DNA of 41,888 nucleotides from Bryobacterales bacterium (GTDB lineage: Bacteria; Acidobacteriota; Terriglobia; Bryobacterales; Bryobacteraceae): NCBI GenBank assembly GCA_016713735.1, contig JADJOP010000023.1, forward strand, positions 1 through 41,888, written 5' to 3'. The translations under genes were made by a program, and so were the position numbers. Below, piece by piece: positions 11,002-19,490 of this stretch (the stretch's first letter is position 1; each line of letters begins with the position of its first letter). Under the pieces are notes generated by a model. That model was given only the letters and a program-made list of their open reading frames with translations. It searched no databases and was not told the DNA's origin.

Positions 11002-11802
11002 ATGGAGCCAGGCGAAAACCAGTTGCGCCTGCTCGTGCTGGGCAGCGGTACGAGTGTCGGGGTGCCCACCATCGGCTGCTCCTGCGACGTCTGCACCTCG
11101 GATGACCCGCGCGACAACCGCCTCCGCCCCTCCGTGGTGATGCAATACGGCGGGCACACCGTTCTCATCGATACCACCCCCGACTTCCGCCAGCAGGCGC
11201 TGCGCTACCAGCTCAAGCGCATCGACGCCATCCTCTTCACCCACTCCCACGCCGACCACATCCTCGGCCTCGACGACATCCGTCCCTTCAATTTCCGGCA
11301 AAAAGATCCGATTCCCATCCACGCCTCCGACGAGACGATGGACGCCATCCAGAACGTCTTCCGCTACGCCTTCATCGACCACGAGGTGAAGACCCACATC
11401 CCCAAGCTCAACCCGGTGCGCATCAACGGCGAGCCCTTTGACCTGTTCGGCCACACCGTCGTGCCCGTCAAACTGATGCACGGCAAGAACCCCATCTTCG
11501 GCTACCGCATCGGGCCCGTCGCTTATCTCACTGACCACAGCGAGATCCCCGAGGAGTCGCTCGAACTGCTGGGCGGCCTCGACGTGCTCTTCCTCGATGC
11601 CCTTCGCCACAAGCCGCATCCCACCCATTCCACCGTCGAGCGTTCGCTGCGCTATGTGGAACGCCTCCAACCGAAGCGCGCCATCTTTACCCACATCGCG
11701 CACGACCTCGGCCACGCCCGCACCGAAGAACTCCTGCCGGCCCACGTGCGGCTGGCCCATGACGGCATGGAACTGCTGGTCGACCTTCCCCCGCTGCCAT
11801 GA
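11002..11802 (+). CDS. PhnP-like metallo-beta-lactamase-fold hydrolase
   Basis: The 266-residue protein carries the MBL metal motif THSHADH (His81, His83, Asp85, His86), later ligands (MHGK, LTDHSE) and a C-terminal 'FTHIAHDLGH'. An N-terminal GCSCDVC motif (Cys26, Cys28, Cys31) matches the extra zinc site of PhnP-type phosphodiesterases. PhnP cleaves cyclic phosphodiesters, and related proteins act on a range of phosphodiesters, so the substrate here is not certain. No phosphonate-uptake gene is nearby, so a general phosphodiesterase role is more likely than phosphonate breakdown. Its stop overlaps the ribF start by 4 bases, indicating translational coupling. Confidence 0.85.
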   Translation: MEPGENQLRLLVLGSGTSVGVPTIGCSCDVCTSDDPRDNRLRPSVVMQYGGHTVLIDTTPDFRQQALRYQLKRIDAILFTHSHADHILGLDDIRPFNFRQKDPIPIHASDETMDAIQNVFRYAFIDHEVKTHIPKLNPVRINGEPFDLFGHTVVPVKLMHGKNPIFGYRIGPVAYLTDHSEIPEESLELLGGLDVLFLDALRHKPHPTHSTVERSLRYVERLQPKRAIFTHIAHDLGHARTEELLPAHVRLAHDGMELLVDLPPLP

Positions 11803-12782
11803 GCTTCCAGGTCTTCCACTCCCTCGACGAGTTGCGCGCCCAGGCGGCGCCGGCGGCCATCACCATCGGCAATTTCGACGGCGTGCATCGCGGCCATCAG
11901 CTCCTGTTCGACCGCACGCAAGCGGCGGCCCGCGGCGGCGGTTGGGTCTCCACGGCGCTCACCTTCGCCCCCCACCCCGCCCGCATCCTCAAGCCCGACC
12001 GCGCACCCCGCCTGCTGAGCACACTTGAGCAGCGCCTCGGCTGGATGCGCGCCGCCGGGCTCGACCGCGCCGTCGTCCTGCCCTTTACGCGCGAATTGTC
12101 CGAATCCGAGCCGGAGGAGTTTGCCCGGCGCATCCTGGCCGAAGGCCTCGCCGCGCGGCTGGTGGTGGTGGGCGACAATTTCCGCTTCGGCCGCGGCGCC
12201 TCGGGCGATGTGGAGACGCTGCGCCGGCTGGGCGAGCGCTTTGGGTTTGCAACCGGCATAGTCCCCGGCCTCATCATTCGTGGCGTGACGGTGAGTTCCA
12301 GCGCCATCCGCGCCCTGGTGGAACAGGGGCAGGTGGCGCGGGCGGCGCGCCTGCTGGGCCGTCCCTATGGACTCTCGGGCGTCGTCGTGGCGGGCTTCGG
12401 CATTGGCCGCACGCAGACCGTGCCCACGCTCAACCTGAACACCGCCGCCGAGATCTTGCCCTCCCCTGGCGTCTATGTCACCACCGTGCTCGATCTGGCG
12501 GGCGCCCGCCGCTGGCCCTCGGTCACGAATGTCGGATTTCGCCCCACTTTTGGCGGTCAGTCGCTGACCATCGAGAGTTTCCTGCTGGCCGGCTATGATG
12601 GCGTGCAGCCCGAGCGCATCCGTGTGGAGTTTCACCGGCGGTTGCGGGAAGAGCGTGCCTTCCCCGATGCCGAGGCGCTAAAAGCCCAAATTCTGCGCGA
12701 TGTGGCGCGGGCCCAGGGCTGGCACCGGCGCGCCGCGGCCTGGACGCGGGCTTCTGTAAGCCACTCATTTGAAAAGGTCTAA
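11799..12782 (+). CDS. ribF: Bifunctional riboflavin kinase / FAD synthetase RibF
   Basis: RibF phosphorylates riboflavin to FMN and adenylates FMN to FAD. The N-terminal nucleotidyltransferase half shows ITIGNFDGVHRGHQ with the HxGH signature (His30, His33), 'FAPHPARIL', 'VVVGDNFRFGRGASGD' and 'VSSSAIRALVEQG'. The C-terminal kinase half starts at 'LLGRPYGLSGVVVAGFGIGR' and includes 'VPTLNL', 'GVYVTTV', 'SVTNVGFRPTFGG' and 'IESFLLA'. At 327 residues it is of family-typical length. ATG at 11799 overlaps the upstream stop. The end is followed by a GC-rich gap leading to the aldolase promoter. Confidence 0.95.
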   Translation: MSFQVFHSLDELRAQAAPAAITIGNFDGVHRGHQLLFDRTQAAARGGGWVSTALTFAPHPARILKPDRAPRLLSTLEQRLGWMRAAGLDRAVVLPFTRELSESEPEEFARRILAEGLAARLVVVGDNFRFGRGASGDVETLRRLGERFGFATGIVPGLIIRGVTVSSSAIRALVEQGQVARAARLLGRPYGLSGVVVAGFGIGRTQTVPTLNLNTAAEILPSPGVYVTTVLDLAGARRWPSVTNVGFRPTFGGQSLTIESFLLAGYDGVQPERIRVEFHRRLREERAFPDAEALKAQILRDVARAQGWHRRAAAWTRASVSHSFEKV

Positions 12783-12839
12783 CCTGCGCGGGCAGGCTTC
12801 GGGCGGGTCCCCTCGCCTCGCGGGTGGAAGGCGAATTGC

Positions 12840-12845
12840 TATAAT
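12840..12845 (+). promoter_or_regulatory. Perfect -10 hexamer (TATAAT) close to the aldolase start
   Basis: TATAAT lies 13 bases before the ATG at 12859. No good -35 hexamer is visible at 17 bases upstream, and no Shine-Dalgarno sequence lies between the hexamer and the ATG. Transcription starting about 7 bases downstream of the hexamer would leave a leader of only a few bases, so the aldolase mRNA may be nearly leaderless. This is a single hexamer in GC-rich DNA, so it stands out, but chance is possible. Confidence 0.45.
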
Positions 12846-12858
12846 TTGAGCGATCCCC

Positions 12859-13863
12859 ATGTCACTATCCCAAGGCAAAATCAATCATTTGAAAGCACTC
12901 TCCAACGCGAACGGTGTTATCGCGGCGGCGGCCATGGACCAGCGCGGAAGCCTGCAGAAGTCCATTGCGTCGGCCAAGGGTGTCGACAAGAGCGCGGTAA
13001 CCGACGAGATGATGGAGGAGTTCAAGATCGCGGTATCGAAAGTCCTCACGCCGCACGCCAGCGCCATCCTGCTGGATCCGGAATGGGGCCTCCCCGCGGC
13101 CAAGGCTCGCGACCCCAAGTGCGGCCTCCTGCTGGCTTACGAAAAGACCGGCTACGACGCGACCCAACCGGGCCGCCTGCCTGACCTGCTGCCCGAGGTG
13201 AGCGTGAAGCGCATCGTCGACTGGGGCGGCAACGCGGTGAAGATCCTCCTCTACTACACCCCGTTTGACGACGCCAAGGTCAACACCATCAAGCACGCCT
13301 TCGTCGAACGCATCGGCGCCGAGTGCGAACACTACCAGATCCCGTTCTTCCTCGAATTCATCGGCTACGACCCCAAGGGCGGCGACGAAAAAGGCCTCGA
13401 GTTCGCCAAGCTGAAGCCGAAAGTGGTCATCAAGAGCATGGAGGAGTTCTCCAAGCCGCAGTATTACGTCGACGTGCTGAAAGTGGAAGTGCCGATCAAC
13501 GCCAACTACACCGAAGGCTCCGGCGTCTACAAGGGTGAGAAGGCCTACTCGATGGCCGAGGCCCTCGACATCTACCGCGAAGCCGCCGCCGTCGCCAAGA
13601 AGCCCTTCATCTACCTCAGCGCCGGCGTTTCCAACGACCAGTTCACTGAGTCGCTGCGCATGGCCGCCGAAGCCGGCACGGACTTCTCCGGCGTGCTCTG
13701 CGGACGCGCCACCTGGAAGGAAGGCATCCCGGTCTACGGCAAGCAGGGCGTGAAGGCCCTGGAAGACTGGCTCTCCACCGAAGGCGTGAAGAACATCAAC
13801 GCGGTGAACGCCGCCATCAAGCCGGCCACGCCGTGGTACAAGAAGCTCGGCATCGCGATCTAA
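12859..13863 (+). CDS. lacD: Tagatose-1,6-bisphosphate aldolase-type class I aldolase (LacD family)
   Basis: The family cleaves tagatose 1,6-bisphosphate (and often fructose 1,6-bisphosphate) to dihydroxyacetone phosphate and glyceraldehyde 3-phosphate. The 334 residues match LacD in length and landmarks: 'ANGVIAAAAMDQRGSLQKSI', 'AILLDPEWGLPAA', 'LLAYEKTGYD', 'VKILLYYTPF', 'FFLEFIGYD', the probable Schiff-base Lys region 'VDVLKVEVPI', and 'FIYLSAGVSNDQF' near the phosphate site, then 'GVLCGRATWKEGI'. In Acidobacteria the exact sugar is unknown, and a role as a general FBP aldolase is possible. It is followed by a strong hairpin and then eda. Confidence 0.85.
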   Translation: MSLSQGKINHLKALSNANGVIAAAAMDQRGSLQKSIASAKGVDKSAVTDEMMEEFKIAVSKVLTPHASAILLDPEWGLPAAKARDPKCGLLLAYEKTGYDATQPGRLPDLLPEVSVKRIVDWGGNAVKILLYYTPFDDAKVNTIKHAFVERIGAECEHYQIPFFLEFIGYDPKGGDEKGLEFAKLKPKVVIKSMEEFSKPQYYVDVLKVEVPINANYTEGSGVYKGEKAYSMAEALDIYREAAAVAKKPFIYLSAGVSNDQFTESLRMAAEAGTDFSGVLCGRATWKEGIPVYGKQGVKALEDWLSTEGVKNINAVNAAIKPATPWYKKLGIAI

Positions 13864-13887
13864 GTCCCTGGTGGGATCTTTGCGACG

Positions 13888-13920
13888 AAGCCGCCGGCCC
13901 CCGAACGGGGCGGGCGGCTT
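13888..13920 (+). terminator. GC-rich terminator hairpin after the aldolase gene
   Basis: An inverted repeat with outer arms AAGCCGCC / GGCGGCTT and inner arms GGCCCC / GGGGC closes a loop of about five bases. It is followed by a short T run (TTT). It begins 25 bases after the aldolase stop and resembles a weak-U-tract intrinsic terminator. Confidence 0.6.
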
Positions 13921-14010
13921 TCGCGTGTGTGGAGTCCAGCGCGCTGCTCCCCGGCTCACGCTTCTCCCCGCACGGCTGGCTCTGCTCTATTGGTTAGTAG
14001 GAGAACTCTC

Positions 14011-14670
14011 ATGAAAAAGGCCCAGGTCTTGTCCTTCATCCAGGACATCGGCATCGTTCCCGTCGTGCGCACCGCCACCGCTGAGGCGGCCATTAAGGCG
14101 ATTGAAGCCATCTACAACGGCGGCATTCGCGCCGCCGAAATCACCATGACCGTGCCCGGCGCGGTGAAGGCGCTGGAAAAGGTGGCCGACCAGTTTGGCG
14201 ACAAGCTCGTTCTGGGCGCCGGCACCGTGCTCGACCCGGAAACCGCCCGCATCTGCATGCTCGCCGGGGCCCAGTTTTTCGTCACCCCGGCCCTCAACGT
14301 GAAGACCATCGAGATGGCCCGCCGCTACTCCAAGGCCATCTGCCCCGGCGCGCTCACGCCCACCGAAGTGCTCACGGCGTGGGAAGCCGGCGCCGACGTG
14401 GTGAAGGTGTTCCCCTGCGGCAACGTCGGCGGGGCCAAGTACATCAAGGCCCTCAAGGGCCCCTTCCCGCAGATCGAGATGATCCCCACCGGCGGGGTGA
14501 ACCTCGATACGGCCGGCGACTTTCTCAAGGCCGGCGCCTGCGCCGTGGCCGTGGGCGGCGAACTGGTGGACGCCAAGCTCATCAAGGCCGGCGACTATGC
14601 CGGCATCCAGAAGCTCGCCGAACAGTATGTCGCGGCCATCAAAAAGGCCCGCGCCGAGATGGCGGCCTAG
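14011..14670 (+). CDS. eda: KDPG/KHG aldolase (Entner-Doudoroff aldolase)
   Basis: Eda cleaves 2-keto-3-deoxy-6-phosphogluconate to pyruvate and glyceraldehyde 3-phosphate, with variable activity on 4-hydroxy-2-oxoglutarate. The 219 residues contain the conserved Arg ('GIVPVVR', Arg20), the proton-relay Glu in 'AAEITM' (Glu43), 'LGAGTVLDPE', 'FFVTPALN', 'CPGALTPTEV', the Schiff-base Lys in 'ADVVKVFPC' (Lys132) and 'IPTGGVNLDTAGDFLKAGA'. ATG at 14011 is preceded by GTAGGAG; an upstream in-frame start would add unconserved residues. It follows another aldolase but has its own leader after a terminator. Confidence 0.93.
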   Translation: MKKAQVLSFIQDIGIVPVVRTATAEAAIKAIEAIYNGGIRAAEITMTVPGAVKALEKVADQFGDKLVLGAGTVLDPETARICMLAGAQFFVTPALNVKTIEMARRYSKAICPGALTPTEVLTAWEAGADVVKVFPCGNVGGAKYIKALKGPFPQIEMIPTGGVNLDTAGDFLKAGACAVAVGGELVDAKLIKAGDYAGIQKLAEQYVAAIKKARAEMAA

Positions 14671-14681
14671 CCATCGGCAAA

Positions 14682-14702
14682 GGGGCGGCACACCCCCGCC
14701 CC
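14682..14702 (+). terminator. Hairpin after eda, no T tract
   Basis: GGGGCGG pairs with CCGCCCC over a 7-base loop, 11 bases after the eda stop and before the small Trm112-like gene. No T run follows, so this may be an attenuating or mRNA-stabilising stem rather than a true terminator. Confidence 0.3.
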
Positions 14703-14724
14703 TGCTACACTGGCATTTCACATT

Positions 14725-14895
14725 ATGGCCGTCAGTAAAGAGTTGCTCGAGATCCTTGTGTGCCCCATCTGCAAAACTCCCGTGGAGTTGATGCAGGATG
14801 AGAACGGGCTGCGTTGCCCGTCGTGCCGGCTTGTGTATCCCATCCGCGACGACATCCCGGTGATGCTCGTTGACGAAGCGCGGCAGGAGAGCTAG
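14725..14895 (+). CDS. Trm112-like zinc-ribbon protein
   Basis: This 56-residue protein has paired CxxC motifs: CPIC (Cys13, Cys16) and CPSC (Cys31, Cys34). The order 'LLEILVCPICKTPVEL', 'LRCPSCRLVYPIRDDIPVML' is diagnostic of the Trm112/UPF0434 family. Eukaryotic Trm112 activates several methyltransferases; the bacterial versions (YcaR type) are mostly uncharacterised and often sit among lipid A or envelope genes. Here it lies 26 bases before a GT9 glycosyltransferase and upstream of an MsbA-like exporter, which fits that pattern. Confidence 0.85.
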   Translation: MAVSKELLEILVCPICKTPVELMQDENGLRCPSCRLVYPIRDDIPVMLVDEARQES

Positions 14896-14921
14896 CCGTT
14901 GGGCCGGGAGCCCGCCACCAG

Positions 14922-15845
14922 ATGAGTCCGGTCGTGGAACAGCTACCGCGCGGCGGGCGCGTTCTGATCATCCGTCTGCGCTCGCTGGGCGACTGTGTGC
15001 TCACCACCCCCGCCCTCAGCCTGCTGCACGAGTACAGGCCGGACCTTCACATTGCCGTCATGGCCGACCACGCCTTCCGTCCCGTCTTCGAACACAACCC
15101 GGACCTCTTCCTCTTGCCCCAGCCCACTCTCCCCGAAGCGCTGGCCTTCCGCCCCCACCTCACCCTCAATTTCCACGGCGGCACGCGTAGCATGCAGTTA
15201 ACCGCTGCCTCCCTGGCACGCTGGCGCGCCGGATTTGCGCACCATAGCATGGCGCGCCTCTACAACGTCCGCATCCCCCGTGCGCAGGAGATCCTCGGTG
15301 AAGAGCGGACCGTCCACACCGCCGAACATCTCGCCTCGGCCATGTTCTATCTCGGTGTGCCTGCGAGCGACATTCCCCGCGCGCGCCTCCACCTGCCGCC
15401 CTCCACCGCCCCCGAGGCGCCGCATGGTCCCCTGGCCATCGTCCATCCCTTTGCCGCCACGCCGGAGAAGACCTGGCCGGCCGAGCGCTTCGTCCAACTG
15501 GCCGCCCACATGCGCGACCGCCTGGGCCTCTCCCCGCTCCTCATCGGCTCGGACAAAGACGACTTCACCCCGTTCCGCGAGTTTCCCTGCTTCCTCGGCG
15601 CGCCGCTCGACGAGATCAAGATGCTCATGTCGATGGCCTCGCTTTTTGTGGGCAACGACAGCGGACCGGCGCACATGGCGGCTGCCTTCGGCCTTCCCGT
15701 GCTCGTCTTCTTCGGGCCTTCCGACGAAGTCGTGTGGCGTCCCTGGCGCACAAAGTATGAACTGCTGAAGAACGCCGCCGGCTGCGCGGCCATTCCCTTT
15801 GATGACGCTCTAGCCGCGCTCTCCCGCCTGGAGGTGAAGGCGTGA
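14922..15845 (+). CDS. Glycosyltransferase family 9 (heptosyltransferase-like)
   Basis: GT9 enzymes add heptose or related sugars to the lipopolysaccharide core at the inner membrane. The 307 residues show the N-terminal 'RVLIIRLRSLGDCVLTTPAL' (GT-B fold, first Rossmann unit), 'NFHGGTRSMQLTA' mid-protein and the C-terminal donor-site signature 'FVGNDSGPAHMAAAFGLPVL' followed by 'FFGPS'. Length and motifs fit WaaC/WaaF/WaaQ relatives, but the exact acceptor cannot be called. Its stop overlaps the MsbA-like gene start by 4 bases, linking sugar transfer and lipid export in one operon. Confidence 0.88.
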   Translation: MSPVVEQLPRGGRVLIIRLRSLGDCVLTTPALSLLHEYRPDLHIAVMADHAFRPVFEHNPDLFLLPQPTLPEALAFRPHLTLNFHGGTRSMQLTAASLARWRAGFAHHSMARLYNVRIPRAQEILGEERTVHTAEHLASAMFYLGVPASDIPRARLHLPPSTAPEAPHGPLAIVHPFAATPEKTWPAERFVQLAAHMRDRLGLSPLLIGSDKDDFTPFREFPCFLGAPLDEIKMLMSMASLFVGNDSGPAHMAAAFGLPVLVFFGPSDEVVWRPWRTKYELLKNAAGCAAIPFDDALAALSRLEVKA

Positions 15846-17656
15846 GCGAACTGTTCCGTCTTCTCCGCTATGCGCGCCCGTACGCCGTGCCGCTGCTGGG
15901 CTCGGTCGTCCTCATGGCCGTCGCTGGGGTCTCGCACGCCCTGATTGCGCTGCTCATCAAGCCCATTTTTGACCGCGTCCTCGACCCCTCCACCGCCGAA
16001 GGTCCGGTGCGCCTGCTCACCGTGCTTGGCCACGACATCACGCTGCAACACTTCGTGCCCTCGGCCATCCACAACGTCTGGACGGCGGTGGCCTTTGGCA
16101 TTCTCATCGTCTTTCTCACCAAGGGCGCCAGCGAGTATGCCGGCAACTACCTCGTCAACCGCGTCGGCTATTCCGCCATCACCGACCTCCGCCAGCAGAT
16201 CTTCGACGGCGTGCTCCAGCAGGACGCCCAGTTCTTTGAAACCACCTCCACCGGCCAGTTGATGTCGTCCATCATGAACGACATTGAGAAGATCCAGGTG
16301 GCCATTTCGCACATGCTCGCCGACTGGCTGCGGCAGACCTTCTCCGCGCTCGGCCTGCTCTACGTCGTGATGCAGACCGACTGGAAACTGGCCGTGGTCA
16401 GCCTCACCCTGCTGCCGTTCGTGCTCATTCCCACGGCGCGCATCGGCAAGCGCATTCGCCGCACCACGCGCGCCGCCCAGGACAACGCCGCCTCGCTCAA
16501 CCAGATCCTGCAAGAGACCCTCAGCGGACACGTCGTGGTGAAGACCTTCCAGGCCGAGGCCCACGAAGGGGCGCGCTTCCGGGCGGCGGCCGAGAGTTTG
16601 AAGTCCACCAGCCTGCGCTACGTGGCCCTGCAAGCCCTGGCTTCGCCCATCATTGAGTTCTTCGGCGCGCTCACCATCGTCGCCCTGCTCACCTACGCCC
16701 GCAACCAGATCAAGGTGGGCGCCATGACGGCGGGCGAATTCACCAGCTTCGTCGTCGCCCTGCTCATGCTCTATGAGCCGGTGAAGCGGCTCACCGGCAT
16801 CCACAACATCTTCCAGCAGGCCCTGGGCGCGAGCCAGCGCGTGTTTGAGTATCTTGACCGCGAGCCTTCGGTGAAGACACTGCCCGGGGCCGTGGCCGCC
16901 GCCAGGCTGCGCGAGTCCATCCAGTTTGAGAAGGTGAGCTTCCACTATCCCAACTCGCCCGACGGCTTCGCCCTGCGCGAAGTGAACCTGGAGATCCGCG
17001 CCGGCGAGGTGGTGGCGCTGGTCGGGCCGAGCGGTTCCGGCAAGAGCACGATGGCTCACCTGCTGCCGCGCTTCTACGACGTCAACGAAGGGCGCATCAC
17101 GCTCGATGGCCGCGATCTGCGCGAGATCACGCTCGCCTCGCTGCGCTCCCAAATCGCCACCGTGAGCCAGGACACCTTCCTGTTCAACGAGTCGGTGGAG
17201 AGCAACATCCGCTACGGCCGCCGCGAGGCGACGCCGGAAGAGGTGCGCGAGGCCGCCCGCAACGCGCTGGCCGACGAGTTCATCCAGGCCCTGCCCGAAG
17301 GCTACGCGACCCTCATCGGCGAGCGCGGAGCGAAACTCAGCGGCGGACAGCGCCAGCGCCTTGCCATCGCCCGCGCGCTTCTCAAGAATGCGCCGCTCCT
17401 CATTCTCGACGAAGCCACCTCGCATCTGGATACGGAAAGCGAGAGACTGGTGCAGCGCGCCCTGTCCAACCTCATGGAGGGCCGCACCGTGTTCGTCATC
17501 GCGCACCGGCTCTCCACCATCCGCCGCGCCGACAAGATCGTCGTCGTCGAGGGAGGCCGAATCCGCGAGGTGGGCACGCATGAAGAGCTGATCAGCGGCG
17601 GAGGCATCTATCGCCGCCTGCACGAGTTGCAGTATCTGGAGGGAGATTCCGAATGA
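15842..17656 (+). CDS. msbA: MsbA-like ABC transporter (fused membrane and ATPase domains)
   Basis: The 604-residue half-transporter has an N-terminal six-helix membrane domain (residues ~15-310) and a C-terminal ATPase. The ATPase carries Walker A GPSGSGKST (~395-403), the Q-loop 'ATVSQDTFLFN', signature LSGGQRQRLAIARAL (~499), Walker B 'LLILDEATSHLD' and the H-loop 'IAHRLSTIRRAD'. Walker B reads ATSHLD where ATSALD is most frequent, a tolerable change. MsbA-type proteins flip lipid A or lipid-linked sugars across the inner membrane. The GT9 gene upstream and yicC downstream, both with 4-base overlaps, suggest envelope biogenesis, but a drug or lipid exporter cannot be excluded. Confidence 0.88.
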   Translation: MSELFRLLRYARPYAVPLLGSVVLMAVAGVSHALIALLIKPIFDRVLDPSTAEGPVRLLTVLGHDITLQHFVPSAIHNVWTAVAFGILIVFLTKGASEYAGNYLVNRVGYSAITDLRQQIFDGVLQQDAQFFETTSTGQLMSSIMNDIEKIQVAISHMLADWLRQTFSALGLLYVVMQTDWKLAVVSLTLLPFVLIPTARIGKRIRRTTRAAQDNAASLNQILQETLSGHVVVKTFQAEAHEGARFRAAAESLKSTSLRYVALQALASPIIEFFGALTIVALLTYARNQIKVGAMTAGEFTSFVVALLMLYEPVKRLTGIHNIFQQALGASQRVFEYLDREPSVKTLPGAVAAARLRESIQFEKVSFHYPNSPDGFALREVNLEIRAGEVVALVGPSGSGKSTMAHLLPRFYDVNEGRITLDGRDLREITLASLRSQIATVSQDTFLFNESVESNIRYGRREATPEEVREAARNALADEFIQALPEGYATLIGERGAKLSGGQRQRLAIARALLKNAPLLILDEATSHLDTESERLVQRALSNLMEGRTVFVIAHRLSTIRRADKIVVVEGGRIREVGTHEELISGGGIYRRLHELQYLEGDSE

Positions 17657-18564
17657 GCCATTCCCGCCCCGGCCAACACGCCGTGAGGAGCATGACCGGC
17701 TTTGCGCGCGTCCGCGCCGCCCTGCCCGCCGGTGAGTTGACGCTCAGCCTGCGCAGCGTCAACCACCGCACGCTCGATCTGCACTTCCACATCCCATCCG
17801 AGCTCGACCCTTACGAGACCGCCATGCGCAAGGCCATCCAGGCCGTGATCGTGCGCGGCCATGTTGAGATCCGCATCTCGCTCCACCGCACGGCGCAGGC
17901 CGCGCCGCCGGCCTTCAACCGCCCCCTGCTCGAAGCCTGGCTGGCCGCCTTCCGCCAGGCCGCCGGCGAGTTCGGCCTCGACTCGACGCCCGACCTCAAC
18001 ACCGCCTTCCGCCTGCCCGGCATGCTCATCGAAGCCGGCGAGGAGGAGCCGGGCGAGGAGATGCAGGCGGCCATCGTGAAGACGCTCCATGAGGCCCTCC
18101 ACGCGCTGAATGAGGTCCGCGCGCGCGAAGGGTCCGACCTGCTTGCCGACCTCCTGCCGCGCGTGAAACGCATCGCCTTCCTCACCGCCGAAATCGAGGG
18201 GCTGCGCGACCAGGTGCTGCCCGCGCTCGAAACCAAGCTCCGCGAGCGCATGGCCGAGGTCATCGAAAACGCCGATCCGCAGCGTCTCTACCAGGAGGCC
18301 GCGCTGCTCGCCGACCGCAGCGACATCGCCGAGGAGATCACGCGCCTCAAGATGCACACCGCCGCCCTCGAAACGCTGCTCACCACGGGCGGCGAAGTGG
18401 GCAAGAAGACCGACTTCCTGCTGCAGGAACTCCAGCGCGAGGCTAACACCACACTCTCCAAGTCCAACTCGGCCGGCGAACCGGGACGGCGCATCTCCGA
18501 ACTGGCCCTGGGGTTAAAATCGGAGATCGAGAAAATTCGTGAACAGAGCCTGAACCTGGAATGA
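17653..18564 (+). CDS. yicC: YicC family endoribonuclease / stress-related protein
   Basis: YicC-family proteins have an N-terminal YicC_N domain ('RSMTGFARVRAALPAGELTL', 'LRSVNHRTLDLHFHIPSELD') and a C-terminal DUF1732 ('RLYQEAALLADRSDIAEEI', 'RLKMHTAALETLL', 'KKTDFLLQELQREANTTLSK'). The protein has 303 residues, near the usual 290. E. coli YicC is linked to stationary-phase survival and RNA cleavage or decay. The order yicC-gmk-rpoZ-coaBC is widely conserved. Its ends overlap both the upstream exporter and downstream gmk by 4 bases. Confidence 0.92.
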   Translation: MSHSRPGQHAVRSMTGFARVRAALPAGELTLSLRSVNHRTLDLHFHIPSELDPYETAMRKAIQAVIVRGHVEIRISLHRTAQAAPPAFNRPLLEAWLAAFRQAAGEFGLDSTPDLNTAFRLPGMLIEAGEEEPGEEMQAAIVKTLHEALHALNEVRAREGSDLLADLLPRVKRIAFLTAEIEGLRDQVLPALETKLRERMAEVIENADPQRLYQEAALLADRSDIAEEITRLKMHTAALETLLTTGGEVGKKTDFLLQELQREANTTLSKSNSAGEPGRRISELALGLKSEIEKIREQSLNLE

Positions 18565-19202
18565 GCGTCGTCTTTGTCCTCTCCGCACCTTCGGGATCGG
18601 GAAAATCGACGCTCGTGCGCCGGGTGTTGGATGCCGACCCGAAGCTCGCCTTTTCCATCTCCTACACCACGCGCCGGCCGCGAGGCTCGGAGAAGGAAGG
18701 GCAAAACTATCACTACACCGACCGCGCCTCCTTCGAGCGCATGATCGCCAACGGGGAATTTCTCGAGTGGGCCGAGGTATTTGGCAACTACTACGGCACT
18801 CACCGCGGCTATCTCGACCAGGCGGCCGAGGCGGGCCGCGACCTGGTGCTCGACATTGACGTCCAGGGTGCGGCACAATTAAAAGAGAAGATTCCCGACG
18901 CCGTGAGCCTGTTCATTCTGGCCCCATCGCGCGAGGAGTTGGAAAAACGGCTGCGTGCGCGTTCCGAGGATGCCGAAGAGGTGATCCAACGCCGCCTGCG
19001 TGAGGCCGCCGAAGAGATCCGGCATTATCACCAATACGATTACGTGCTGGTGAACCATGAAGTGGAACAGTCGGTGGAGCGGTTGCAGTCGATTATCGCC
19101 GCCGAACGCATGCGCCGGAACAGGATGGAAGTGGCGATCCGCCCCATTCTGGAGTCGTTCCGGACGGACCAGGTCCGGACGGCCGGGCCGCCGGAGAAGT
19201 AA
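18561..19202 (+). CDS. gmk: Guanylate kinase
   Basis: Gmk transfers phosphate from ATP to GMP, giving GDP for nucleotide and ppGpp pools. The 213 residues show the P-loop 'SAPSGSGKSTLVRRVL' (residues 8-17), the GMP-binding 'ISYTTRRPRGSEKEGQNYHY', 'GEFLEWAEVFGNYYGT', 'VLDIDVQGAAQLKE', the LID segment 'LRARSEDAEEVIQRRL' and 'YDYVLVNHEVEQSVERLQ'. The length is typical. Start ATG overlaps the yicC stop. Confidence 0.96.
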   Translation: MSVVFVLSAPSGSGKSTLVRRVLDADPKLAFSISYTTRRPRGSEKEGQNYHYTDRASFERMIANGEFLEWAEVFGNYYGTHRGYLDQAAEAGRDLVLDIDVQGAAQLKEKIPDAVSLFILAPSREELEKRLRARSEDAEEVIQRRLREAAEEIRHYHQYDYVLVNHEVEQSVERLQSIIAAERMRRNRMEVAIRPILESFRTDQVRTAGPPEK

Positions 19203-19226
19203 ACCAGCAGAAATGAGAGCAAGGCC

Positions 19227-19463
19227 ATGAGCGAAATCCGCAACGCGATCAACGTCATTCCCGACGACCCCGAACTGAGCACCTACCGCTACATCATCGT
19301 GGCGGCCAAGCGCGCCCGCCAGCTGCAGAGCGGCTCACGCAGCTATCTGCCCACCACCTCGAAGAAGCCCACGGTGAGCGCCATGGAAGAGACGCGCCGC
19401 GGTCTCATCCAATACACCGACGCCAACCAGCAACTGCCGGAAGTGGCCGCGGTCACCGAGTAG
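19227..19463 (+). CDS. rpoZ: RNA polymerase omega subunit
   Basis: Omega chaperones the beta-prime subunit in RNA polymerase assembly and forms part of the ppGpp site in many bacteria. The 78-residue product has the conserved core 'YRYIIVAAKRARQLQSGSRS', then a short linker and the helical 'VSAMEETRRGLIQYTD'. It sits 24 bases after gmk with GAGAGCAAGG upstream of the ATG, in the normal place between gmk and coaBC. Confidence 0.9.
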   Translation: MSEIRNAINVIPDDPELSTYRYIIVAAKRARQLQSGSRSYLPTTSKKPTVSAMEETRRGLIQYTDANQQLPEVAAVTE

Positions 19464-19490
19464 CGCCTTCCCGCGATTGGAGACACACCC

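Noticed and set aside
12865..13959. 364-codon open frame on the minus strand opposite the LacD-type aldolase
   Set aside because: It is antisense to a full-length conserved enzyme and shows no recognisable motif.
15347..17623. 758-codon open frame on the minus strand opposite the GT9 and MsbA-like genes
   Set aside because: It mirrors genes with clear Walker, signature and GT9 motifs on the plus strand. The antisense peptide is Gly/Ala/Arg/His-rich with no domain, as expected in GC-rich DNA.
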